Shown here in pieces: positions 1 through 6,101 of a stretch of 24,783 bases of DNA (position 1 is the first letter of the stretch; every line of letters begins with the position of its first letter). The DNA is from a virus. The notes under the pieces are model-generated. The model ran no database searches, was not told where the DNA came from, and saw only the letters and a list, made by a program, of their open reading frames with translations. The stretch covers positions 1-24,783 of IMG/VR virus record IMGVR_UViG_3300023176_004546. One strand, written 5' to 3'. The position numbers and the translations under genes are program-made.

Positions 1-927
1 AATGTTGGTAGCAATGCGTTGGTTGTAGATAGTAGTGGGAATGTGGGGATTAAGACAAGTAGTCCTAGTGCAACACTTCATGTTGATAGTCAAAATACTA
101 CTGCTCCATCTTTAACATTTGGTGCAACATCTGGTCAAATATTTCAAAATGAAAATAGTGAACTTGCGATTGGTCTTTCTAATTCTTCTCCATTTCCACT
201 TTATATACAAGGAAGAACAAATCTTAATGCTGCTAGAGATATTGTTATAAATCCTTTAGGTGGGAATTGTGGGATTGGGACGAGTTCTCCTATCCGTAAG
301 CTTACTGTATCTCAAGCTGGTACTGCTGAATTTGTCCTGCAAGACACTACTCGTACAGTCGATGGTAGAAACTTTCGTATATATTACGGCGGCGGTGGTC
401 TTGCTTTTGGGACTCTGAATGATGCTGGAACCGCTGGCACAGATCGAATGCTTATCGACTCCAGTGGGAATGTTATAATCAACAATTTAGGAACGGGAAC
501 CGTATATTCAAACAGTGGAGTATTAACAAACACAAACCCTTCAGACTTAAATTTAAAAGAAAATGTTGTTGAAGTCAGTTATGGGCTTTCAGAGGTAAGG
601 CAACTCCGACCAGTTGAATTTGATTGGATTGCTGATGAAGCAGATAAGCACGAACTTGGGTTTATTGCACAGGAGGTTCAGTTAATCATCCCTGATTTGG
701 TCAATACTTATGAGCGCATTACTAATGAAGAAACAGGCGAAACAGAAATTGGATATGGGTTAGAAAGCACTCAATTTATTCCGGTTTTAGTCAAATCCAT
801 CCAAGAACAACAAGCACTAATCGAATCTCAACAGTCCCAAATTGACACCTTGACAACCAAAACTCAAGAACAAGATTTCACAATAGCAAGTTTGATCTCA
901 CGAATCGAAGCACTAGAGAACCCATAA
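1..927 (+). CDS. Tail fibre protein, C-terminal part, with S74 intramolecular chaperone
   Basis: The frame is open from base 1, so the N-terminus lies outside the window; the internal TTG at 19 is unlikely to be the start. The visible part begins with repeats of the type SGNVGI.TSSP...LHV (codons near 40-90 and again near 260-310), a beta-rich fibre motif. The last ~130 residues are a peptidase S74 / endosialidase-type chaperone. Its SDLNLK motif (Ser codon 541, Lys codon 556) matches the Ser/Lys pair, five residues apart, used for autocleavage. The core ELGFIAQEV and a final heptad-rich coiled coil (about codons 790-920) also fit. In this family the chaperone drives trimerisation of the fibre and is then released by cleavage before the Ser. 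Probable role: receptor-binding fibre. Family call is firm; receptor unknown. Confidence 0.88.
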   Translation, partial: NVGSNALVVDSSGNVGIKTSSPSATLHVDSQNTTAPSLTFGATSGQIFQNENSELAIGLSNSSPFPLYIQGRTNLNAARDIVINPLGGNCGIGTSSPIRKLTVSQAGTAEFVLQDTTRTVDGRNFRIYYGGGGLAFGTLNDAGTAGTDRMLIDSSGNVIINNLGTGTVYSNSGVLTNTNPSDLNLKENVVEVSYGLSEVRQLRPVEFDWIADEADKHELGFIAQEVQLIIPDLVNTYERITNEETGETEIGYGLESTQFIPVLVKSIQEQQALIESQQSQIDTLTTKTQEQDFTIASLISRIEALENP

Positions 928-935
928 AAAAATAC

Positions 936-964
936 TTGACAATTTATTTTTTCTATAGTAGAAT
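936..964 (+). promoter_or_regulatory. Sigma70-type promoter (TTGACA / 17 bp / TAGAAT)
   Basis: A perfect -35 hexamer TTGACA at 936-941 and a -10-like TAGAAT at 959-964 are separated by exactly 17 bp, within an AT-rich gap just after the tail-fibre stop. A start near 971 would give a ~35-nt leader with AGGAG at 995-999 before the ATG at 1005. This is a host-polymerase promoter, expected for early or middle phage genes, and it marks the start of a separate transcription unit after the late fibre gene. Confidence 0.72.
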
Positions 965-1004
965 ATATTTTCATTCTTGATAATTCCTTTCTCCAGGAGA
1001 TGTT

Positions 1005-1196
1005 ATGATTCTGAAAGATGTTCCTAGAACTGCATTGTTTCTCACCGAATATGAAGCCAATCAAATCAAACCCAAGATTGGGTTTCCTGCCAAGATTATT
1101 GAAATAGAAGACCTTTCTTCTGAGCGTGATAGATTTGTTGTTCAGTATGGAAGAATAGAAAAGAAAGAATTTATTCCTCTTGGGTATGTGATATGA
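1005..1196 (+). CDS. Small protein of unknown function (63 aa)
   Basis: ATG at 1005 follows AGGAG at 995-999 by 5 nt. It is the first gene after the sigma70-type promoter. Its stop overlaps the next start (ATGA at 1193-1196), which points to translational coupling with the downstream oxygenase gene. The 63-aa product is a mixed-charge soluble protein with no membrane segment, no cysteine and no motif I recognise. A segment rich in K, I and E near residues 20-40 (FPAKIIEIEDL) suggests a small beta fold, but this is a guess. It could be an accessory subunit of the next protein or an unrelated early protein. It is a real gene by start signal, coupling and strand, with no assignable function. Confidence 0.7.
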   Translation: MILKDVPRTALFLTEYEANQIKPKIGFPAKIIEIEDLSSERDRFVVQYGRIEKKEFIPLGYVI

Positions 1197-2320
1197 AACC
1201 ATGGCAGAAAGGTCTGGACTTAGATTATCTGATTGCTCAGACAAAAAGATTTTCACATTATAATTCATTCAGCCTTTCGCCTTTTTCTGAAGTCAAAAAG
1301 AATAACATTCCTGATATGTTATTAAATGATACATTCCGATGTATTGATGATGTTTGTGTGTTCACACAAAGAACTGTAAAGATGCCATCAAACATCAACA
1401 TGTATCAGAATGTTTGCTTTGGACAAAAGATGAAAGATGATGTTGTCATTGAGAATCTTTCTTTTGAAAACTTTGACCGTGGTCAGTTGTTTGTTGAATA
1501 TCTGAATGACATTAAGCAACCAACATGGATTGAAACTTGGACAGAAGATGAACCAACAAATGCAATACTGAAATCATCCAATGCAAAAAAGATTGGTACA
1601 AAAATTTCAACCTTTGCAGAACTAAAAGATTATTGGTTTCTTGATGTTGCAAGTTTTTTTGGTGGTCGTGACCATCCAGTTGTGCCGGACTATGAATTCT
1701 ATAATTTAGCAAAGTTGAAATTGAATTCTTCTTTGATTGAACCATTGGTGAATTCTATTCAGACCAAACTGAATATTCTTCCTGAATTCATTAATCATTA
1801 TTCTAATTACAACAAAGGTAAATCTTGGTCTGCAATTTCTTTGCGGGGTTATCGTCCTGAACCAGAGTTCATGACAAAGCCTTCAGAGATGAATAATAAA
1901 TGGAAAGAAGAAAATAAAGACTTGCAATTTGAGATGCAAGATACTACACTATACAAAGAGTTTCCAGAAGTCCGTGAACTTGTTAGCATGTTGAATGCTG
2001 AAGAGATTCACAGAATACGCTTCATGAAACTTTCAAAAGGTCAGGGTGAACTGCAAAGACACACCGACCTTGTTGATGAAGACAGCGGAATTGCAAATGG
2101 CAAACTGATGCGAATTCATTTTCCTATTGTCACCAATGAGAATGTTCTGTTTAATTCTTGGAGAGTTACAGGTGAGAAACAAACCGAACATATGAAAACA
2201 GGTGAAGCATGGTTTCTTGATACAAGAAAACCACATCGTGCAATCAATGGTGGAGAAGAAGACCGTATACATCTTGTGATTGATGTTGTTGCAAATGAAT
2301 CTGTACGGAGTTTATTGTGA
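1193..2320 (+). CDS. Fe(II)/2-oxoglutarate oxygenase, aspartyl/asparaginyl beta-hydroxylase-like
   Basis: A 375-aa protein. The C-terminal part (about residues 270-367) carries the double-stranded beta-helix signature of Asp/Asn beta-hydroxylases: HTD (H290, D292) as the first two iron ligands, a MRIHFPI strand, then GEAWFLDTRKPHRAIN with H348 as third ligand, and R358 in DRIHLVID as the expected 2-oxoglutarate-binding Arg. The usual catalytic residues are therefore all present. The N-terminal ~200 residues are a separate region; ILKSSNAKKIGTKI (125-138) faintly recalls the acyl-CoA end of GNAT acetyltransferases, but I cannot confirm that. The gene overlaps its neighbours at both ends (ATGA, then GTGA). 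The family acts on protein or peptide side chains, and phage members have unknown substrates. The oxygenase call is firm; substrate and N-terminal fold are open. Confidence 0.8.
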   Translation: MKPWQKGLDLDYLIAQTKRFSHYNSFSLSPFSEVKKNNIPDMLLNDTFRCIDDVCVFTQRTVKMPSNINMYQNVCFGQKMKDDVVIENLSFENFDRGQLFVEYLNDIKQPTWIETWTEDEPTNAILKSSNAKKIGTKISTFAELKDYWFLDVASFFGGRDHPVVPDYEFYNLAKLKLNSSLIEPLVNSIQTKLNILPEFINHYSNYNKGKSWSAISLRGYRPEPEFMTKPSEMNNKWKEENKDLQFEMQDTTLYKEFPEVRELVSMLNAEEIHRIRFMKLSKGQGELQRHTDLVDEDSGIANGKLMRIHFPIVTNENVLFNSWRVTGEKQTEHMKTGEAWFLDTRKPHRAINGGEEDRIHLVIDVVANESVRSLL

Positions 2321-3099
2321 ATGCATTGTTTGAAGATACTGCTGATGATTATCTGAAACTGATAGGAGATTGGAAAGATCCTTGGCCAGAACCTGTGATA
2401 CAAGAACATGATGGTTATCTTGTTGTGCGTGATGACTTATTGAATGCAGGGTCTAAAGTTAGATTTCTGGATTATCTGATAGGTTCTAAACCAGAGATTA
2501 ACGAATGGGTCTTTGGTTCGTGTCCTGCAACAGGATATGCCCAGATTAGTTTGCCTATTGCATGTCGGAGACATTCAAAGAAAGCAGTGTTGTTCATGGC
2601 CAAACGAGACATGAACAACTTACATCCATATCAACAAAGAGGTCTAGAAGAAGGTACCATTTATCATTGGATAGAGAATGGTATGTTACCTGTCACACAA
2701 AAAAGAGCAAAAGATTATGCGGCAGCAAATTCAGACAGAATGGTTCTTCCCTTAGGTTTGGAACATCCTACAGTCCTTGCAAGTATTATTAAAGTTGCAC
2801 AGAATCTTTCGATTACACCAAAAGAAGTTTGGACGGTTGGTTCAAGTGGAACATTGAATCGTGGATTACAGTTAGCCTGGCCTGATGCAAAGATGAATGT
2901 TGTCAGTGTTGGACATTCTATGAAACCTCATGAAATAGGAAGAGCGACACATTATAAATCACCATACAAATTTGATAAACCAATCAAGGAAAAAGAAATG
3001 CCACCATATCCTAGTGCACCAACTTATGATGCAAAAGTTTGGCCTTTTGTGAAAGAATTTGCTTCACCAGGTTCTTTAATTTGGAATGTTGGATCATGA
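2317..3099 (+). CDS. Probable PLP-dependent enzyme, fold type II (ACC deaminase/tryptophan synthase beta-like)
   Basis: A 260-aa protein starting at GTG 2317, overlapping the previous stop (GTGA). The pattern fits fold-type II PLP enzymes. VVRDDLLNAGSKVRFLDYL (residues 36-53) resembles the cofactor-lysine segment of ACC deaminase-like proteins, with K47 as candidate Schiff-base Lys. A central helix after ATGYAQISLPIACRRHSKKAV resembles the substrate-loop region. GSSGT (175-179) sits where the glycine-rich phosphate loop is expected. The end, SPGSLIWNVG, resembles the closing strand FWHTGG of that family. At 260 aa it is shorter than typical (about 320-340). I infer the family from pattern recall only; a phosphoribosyltransferase-like or inactive protein is possible. 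Coupling with the oxygenase upstream suggests a shared pathway, perhaps amino-acid-based modification; the substrate is unknown. Confidence 0.52.
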   Translation: MNALFEDTADDYLKLIGDWKDPWPEPVIQEHDGYLVVRDDLLNAGSKVRFLDYLIGSKPEINEWVFGSCPATGYAQISLPIACRRHSKKAVLFMAKRDMNNLHPYQQRGLEEGTIYHWIENGMLPVTQKRAKDYAAANSDRMVLPLGLEHPTVLASIIKVAQNLSITPKEVWTVGSSGTLNRGLQLAWPDAKMNVVSVGHSMKPHEIGRATHYKSPYKFDKPIKEKEMPPYPSAPTYDAKVWPFVKEFASPGSLIWNVGS

Positions 3100-3278
3100 C
3101 AGAAGAACTGATTAAACAACATCAAGAAAAAATTCAGTCATTGAATCATTTACTTGAAGAAGCAAGAAAGAGATATGATTGGGTAGCATACGAAAAAATT
3201 TTTCAAGAGAAGACTACTCTTGCAGTTGAATTGAGAGAATTACAGGTCAGTCTAAATAAAACTTTAACCAATTCCTAA
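3096..3278 (+). CDS. Small coiled-coil protein of unknown function (60 aa)
   Basis: The start is ATG at 3096, overlapping the previous stop (ATGA), continuing the chain of coupled genes; an earlier in-frame start would run deep into the preceding gene and is unlikely. The 60-aa product is almost entirely predicted helix, with leucines and isoleucines at heptad-like spacing (IKQHQEKIQSLNHLLEEARK, then LAVELRELQVSL). It is strongly charged. It probably forms a small coiled coil or helical hairpin. I recognise no family. Its position suggests it could partner the enzymes upstream, but that is inference from coupling alone. Confidence 0.68.
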   Translation: MTEELIKQHQEKIQSLNHLLEEARKRYDWVAYEKIFQEKTTLAVELRELQVSLNKTLTNS

Positions 3279-3279
3279 C

Positions 3280-3492
3280 ATGGGGTTGCATATGTTTGCA
3301 GAATCAGTTGGTACTATTGATGATATTCAAGGTAGACTTAGAAAACAATATTGGTTAATTGATCATAGTCATGGAAATTATTATGTTGGTAAAATATTTC
3401 GTTATGATGATGAGGTAAAACCAGAAGTTCGGCAATTGAAAGTAGGTGACATTATTGATATAGATGATCGTTATTCTCTTCAAAGAGCCTAA
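3280..3492 (+). CDS. Small protein of unknown function (about 66-70 aa)
   Basis: Two starts are possible. ATG 3280 has no Shine-Dalgarno sequence in front of it. ATG 3292 has GGGG at 3282-3285 about 6 nt upstream and gives a 66-aa protein beginning MFAESVGT; I favour 3292 slightly but report the longer frame. The product has aromatic and beta-prone segments (QYWLIDHSHGNYYVGKIF) followed by VGDIIDIDDRYSL, which looks like a small beta-barrel or SH3-like fold; this is only an impression. No catalytic motif is visible. It lies between two other small genes in the same direction, 1 nt after the preceding stop, so it is probably cotranscribed. Confidence 0.62.
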   Translation: MGLHMFAESVGTIDDIQGRLRKQYWLIDHSHGNYYVGKIFRYDDEVKPEVRQLKVGDIIDIDDRYSLQRA

Positions 3493-3506
3493 GGAGTTTA
3501 TTTGTT

Positions 3507-3881
3507 ATGAAAAAGTTTTCAAAAAAAGAAATTGAAAAACTTCAACGTGAACATAAGCAGTATAATAAAGAGATGCGGCAAATTCATTGTCACAGTCTGC
3601 AAAAGACTTTTGATGAATTTGTCGCTTATCGGTTTGGTAAATCTCTTCCCATCAGAAAAAAAGTATCCACACTTTCTCAAGAAGTTCCTATCTATCAGCG
3701 TGAGACTGAAAAAGTTTCCAGTATGAATTCTTTTGGTAAGATTGGTCTTGTAACAAAAGTGAAACAATCTAATAAATATACAGGAGACTTAATTCAAGGT
3801 ATTGGTGTAATGCACAAGTCAAATGCAGTGCCTGTTATAAATAGTAATGTAGCAAAGGACTTGGCATCAATGCGTAGATAG
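3507..3881 (+). CDS. Conserved phage protein of unknown function, MHKSNAVPV motif
   Basis: ATG 3507 follows AAGGAG at 3491-3496 by 10 nt, a good ribosome binding site. The 124-aa product begins with a very basic helical region (MKKFSKKEIEKLQREHKQYN), has a central segment PIYQRETEKVSSMNS and ends YTGDLIQGIGVMHKSNAVPV plus DLASMRR. I recall this tail (YTG, then MHKSNAVPV, then MRR) in many small hypothetical proteins of marine podo- and myoviruses, without a known function; the recall should be checked by search. No membrane segment. The basic N-terminus could bind nucleic acid. A TATAAATA octamer at 3836-3843 lies inside its 3' end and might serve the next gene. Confidence 0.75.
   Translation: MKKFSKKEIEKLQREHKQYNKEMRQIHCHSLQKTFDEFVAYRFGKSLPIRKKVSTLSQEVPIYQRETEKVSSMNSFGKIGLVTKVKQSNKYTGDLIQGIGVMHKSNAVPVINSNVAKDLASMRR
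3836..3843 (+). promoter_or_regulatory. Possible intragenic T4-type late promoter (TATAAATA)
   Basis: An exact TATAAATA octamer, the T4 late-promoter -10 element, lies inside the upstream coding region 50 bp before the membrane-protein start at 3893. In DNA this AT-rich a few exact matches are expected by chance, so the position before a possible lysis gene is the only extra support. Confidence 0.3.
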
Positions 3882-3892
3882 AAAGGAGCGTC

Positions 3893-4171
3893 ATGGATAC
3901 CGAAATGATCAAACAGTTAGTTGATGTCGGTGGGACATTAGCTGCACTAGTGGCATGTTTTTGGTATATTAAATTCTTGACGGAAAGACATGAAGTTGAA
4001 AGAAAACTATGGATGGACAAGGATACCGAATCAGATAAGGCTCTTAGGGAATTGCTTACTGATTCAAATAGAATTCTTGGAGACATGAAAAATGTTTTCA
4101 ATGAACATACTCTGCTGTTGCAACAATTGTTGGACAGAAAAATTGAAAGAAGTAGTAATAGACAAGGTTAA
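3893..4171 (+). CDS. One-pass membrane protein with charged helical tail, possible holin-like (BhlA/UviB-type layout)
   Basis: ATG 3893 follows AAAGGAG (3882-3888) by 4 nt. The 92-aa product has a short N-terminus, one hydrophobic segment (about residues 9-29, with GGTLAALVACFWYIKFL), then a long charged, coiled-coil-prone tail (ERHEVERKLWMDKDTES onward). This layout of one N-terminal membrane helix plus a charged cytoplasmic helix is that of BhlA/UviB-type holin-like proteins and some phage membrane-associated coiled-coil proteins. No catalytic motif is visible. A possible late promoter lies 50 bp upstream. There is no endolysin gene next to it, so a lysis role is unproven; it could instead modify the host membrane. 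Membrane topology is a sound inference; the holin label is weak. Confidence 0.7.
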   Translation: MDTEMIKQLVDVGGTLAALVACFWYIKFLTERHEVERKLWMDKDTESDKALRELLTDSNRILGDMKNVFNEHTLLLQQLLDRKIERSSNRQG

Positions 4172-4173
4172 TA

Positions 4174-4779
4174 ATGAATACATCAAAGATTATTGTTGCA
4201 CTTGATAATTATTCACCATATATGGCAAGAGAAATCATTGCCAAATATAGTCAACAAGTGTATGGTTTTAAAATGAATCATACACTTTATCCTTACATTG
4301 GGAAAGAATATAATAATGTTTTTTGTGATTATAAGTTATACGATATTCCAAGTACTGTTTGTAATGTTATTGAACACTTGATTGATAGTGGTGCTGAAAT
4401 GGTGACTGTTAATATGAATAATAATCTTGCAGTGTTTGAAGCCATTGAACAGTACTCTGATAAGATAAAACTTCTTGGTGTTACTGCATTGACAAGTTGG
4501 GATCATAATGATCCTAATTCTATTCATCGTCAAGAGATTGGTAATATGTATGATCGCACAACATGGATTATGGAGAAGTACAATTTTTGGGGTATGATTT
4601 GTTCTCCACGAGATTTAAAATTATTAAAAAATGTTACAAGACTAAAAAAGATTTGTCCTGGAATTCGTAATGCGGATGACGGTAAACAAGATCAGGTAAG
4701 AACTGCAACACCAGAAGAAGCATTTGAAAATGGTGCAGACTATCTGGTGATGGGTAGAAGTTTCTTTAAATCTATATAA
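4174..4779 (+). CDS. pyrF: Orotidine-5'-phosphate decarboxylase
   Basis: A 201-aa protein that decarboxylates OMP to UMP, the last step of de novo pyrimidine synthesis. The family signatures are in order: ALDN (D11), GFKMN (K33), the catalytic DYKLYDIPSTV (D52, K54, D57 of the DxKxxD motif), VTALTS (103-108), the CSPRDL segment (143-148), PGIR (162-165), DQVRTATPEEA (173-183) and VMGRSF (192-197). All catalytic positions are therefore kept. The usual VHA after the sixth strand is replaced by VNMNNN. It is shorter than E. coli PyrF (245 aa) but covers the full barrel. DxKxxD enzymes of the hexulose-6-phosphate synthase branch were considered, but PGIR and the closing Gly-Arg favour OMP decarboxylase. 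It lies 2 nt after the membrane-protein gene. It probably raises UMP supply for phage DNA synthesis. Confidence 0.9.
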   Translation: MNTSKIIVALDNYSPYMAREIIAKYSQQVYGFKMNHTLYPYIGKEYNNVFCDYKLYDIPSTVCNVIEHLIDSGAEMVTVNMNNNLAVFEAIEQYSDKIKLLGVTALTSWDHNDPNSIHRQEIGNMYDRTTWIMEKYNFWGMICSPRDLKLLKNVTRLKKICPGIRNADDGKQDQVRTATPEEAFENGADYLVMGRSFFKSI

Positions 4780-4814
4780 GACTCTTGCGGGATGTTCCCT
4801 CAAGCTGTCTTATA
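4775..4814 (+). other. Extended hairpin overlapping the pyrF stop codon
   Basis: TATAAGAC (4775-4782) pairs perfectly with GTCTTATA (4807-4814). Inside it, CTTG (4784-4787) pairs with CAAG (4801-4804), and GGGA (4789-4792) with TCCC (4796-4799), closing on a TGT triloop. That makes 16 base pairs with only one 1x1 and one 1x2 internal loop. There is no T-run after it, so it is not a standard intrinsic terminator. It covers the pyrF stop (4777-4779) and competes with the tRNA-like fold starting at 4787. It may act as a processing site, an mRNA 3' stabiliser or a switch. Confidence 0.6.
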
Positions 4815-4872
4815 AGCAGTCGGCAAATTTGGGGGTGGTGCCACTGAGGTTCAATTCCTCCATCCCGTACCA
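4787..4872 (+). tRNA. tRNA-like element, tentative anticodon UAU (Ile), aberrant D-arm
   Basis: The 5' GCGGGAT (4787-4793) pairs with ATCCCGT (4862-4868) as a 7-bp acceptor with one G-U, followed by discriminator A and an encoded CCA (4870-4872). A canonical T-arm sits directly before it: GAGG, loop TTCAATT (4850-4856), CCTC, with one mismatch at the outer pair. GCTGT/GCAGT (4804-4808, 4816-4820) around the 7-nt loop CTTATAA form an anticodon arm reading UAU. Only 10 nt lie where a ~19-nt D-region should be, and about 24 nt with a GGCA/TGCC stem replace the variable loop. It is either a decayed or D-arm-deleted tRNA, or a tRNA mimic. The acceptor plus T-arm plus CCA are strong; the anticodon and function are uncertain. 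Confidence 0.45.
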
Positions 4873-4887
4873 AAATTTAAATTAATC

Positions 4888-6084
4888 ATGCATCAACCAA
4901 CATCCCAAGGTGACCAAAACACTTTTACACAAAATCAATCTAAAGAATTTTATATTAGTAATACTTCTACAAAATTTTATCAAAGGTCACCAAAAATAAC
5001 TTTTAATTTTAATAAATGGACAATTAGCTGGTGGACTAATGTTAATTCTGAAAAGATTATTCCTAAATTTGGAATTTATGGAGTTGAATCTAATTCTATA
5101 AGAATAATGCATAACATTCAATTATTCAAAGGTAATCTTTGTTATAACGGTATTATAAATGATTATAATTATGAAGGAAGTTATGAATATCATATTAAAA
5201 ATGATTTAAGTTATTTAAATAGATGGAATCATCATGTAATAATTTTTGATACTTCTAAAAATTCTTTTGAACAGATAAGATGGATTTATAATGATGTTGA
5301 GATTAAATTAATAGAAACTGCTGATTTAACAGAAGAAGAATTGAAACAACCAAGACTTTTGCAGAAAAAGGAATTTATAGAATCATTTAAATCTCCTTTT
5401 CCCATTTCAGGATCTGTTGTAGCAGAAATGGAAAGCGGACCATCAAATATTGTATATGATAAATACGGAATTCGGCCTTTTGCAAAAAATATGAAGGTTT
5501 GGTTTGGTGTTTCAGTTGAAGAAAAAATATTATTGTCAGAAGTAAGTGATGGTATACAAAATACTTATACTATGTTAAAACCAGAAAATGATATATCAAT
5601 TTATTATGATAAATCTGAATCTGATTCTTTTAATATTATTCCTCATCCTGAACGTGATACAAAAATAGTAAATCCAGAAACAAATTTTGAATTTTTTCCT
5701 TTCAAAAATAAAATTCAAATAATATTAATTCCTAGTAAAATATTATCTGAAAATGATACAGATAATATTATTACGGAAGACAATAATCATATAATTTTAG
5801 ATAATTCATTTCCTAATGAAAATTCTATTATATCGGTCAAAGAGAAAACCGATAATAATCCTATAGGCTCTATTGCAGATATAAAATTTTATGATGGTTA
5901 CGATAATACTACATATGGTAGCAATGGATTTTATTTAACATTTAATCCATCCGACATCAATACGACAACAGATGTATTTGGCATTCCTATTTCTATTCCA
6001 GATCCATATGGAAGTTCAGTAGAAGTTCCACCTGATTATTATGCTGATGCTTCTGGTTCAGGTAATCATTGGTTAATAAGTTGA
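4888..6084 (+). CDS. Concanavalin A/LamG-like phage adhesin, divergent
   Basis: A 398-aa protein resembling phage tail proteins with a laminin-G/concanavalin-A jelly roll. FNKWTISWWTNV (about residues 45-57) and LNRWNHHVIIFDTS (110-123) match the strands usually written as 'FTFSTWVKR' and 'WYHIVVAVDT'. Near the end, IADIKFYDGYD and GSNGFYLTF followed by DASGSGNHW match the closing 'GTNGFYLKF...DSSGNGNDW' block. The protein stops five residues after the GNHW motif, where relatives usually continue, so the C-terminus may be truncated or naturally short. Around residue 292 it carries DNIITEDN, shared with gp7. No Shine-Dalgarno sequence precedes ATG 4888, which lies 15 nt after the tRNA-like element. 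Codon use is even more AT-rich than its neighbours. It probably binds host glycans; the virion location is unknown. Confidence 0.68.
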   Translation: MHQPTSQGDQNTFTQNQSKEFYISNTSTKFYQRSPKITFNFNKWTISWWTNVNSEKIIPKFGIYGVESNSIRIMHNIQLFKGNLCYNGIINDYNYEGSYEYHIKNDLSYLNRWNHHVIIFDTSKNSFEQIRWIYNDVEIKLIETADLTEEELKQPRLLQKKEFIESFKSPFPISGSVVAEMESGPSNIVYDKYGIRPFAKNMKVWFGVSVEEKILLSEVSDGIQNTYTMLKPENDISIYYDKSESDSFNIIPHPERDTKIVNPETNFEFFPFKNKIQIILIPSKILSENDTDNIITEDNNHIILDNSFPNENSIISVKEKTDNNPIGSIADIKFYDGYDNTTYGSNGFYLTFNPSDINTTTDVFGIPISIPDPYGSSVEVPPDYYADASGSGNHWLIS

Positions 6085-6101
6085 ATCTTTGAAGAAAAAA
6101 C

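Noticed and set aside
864-1268. Minus-strand open frame of 134 codons spanning the 936 promoter gap
   Set aside because: It lies antisense to the 63-aa gene and fibre end, has no ribosome binding site, and would cross a strong + strand promoter; low-complexity composition typical of antisense frames.
3039-3095. Earlier start for the 60-aa coiled-coil gene
   Set aside because: It would add residues read from the end of the preceding gene in another frame; ATG 3096 with the ATGA overlap fits the coupling used by the other genes.
4780-4887. Intrinsic terminator after pyrF
   Set aside because: The hairpin at 4775-4814 has no following T-run, and the downstream bases have tRNA features instead.
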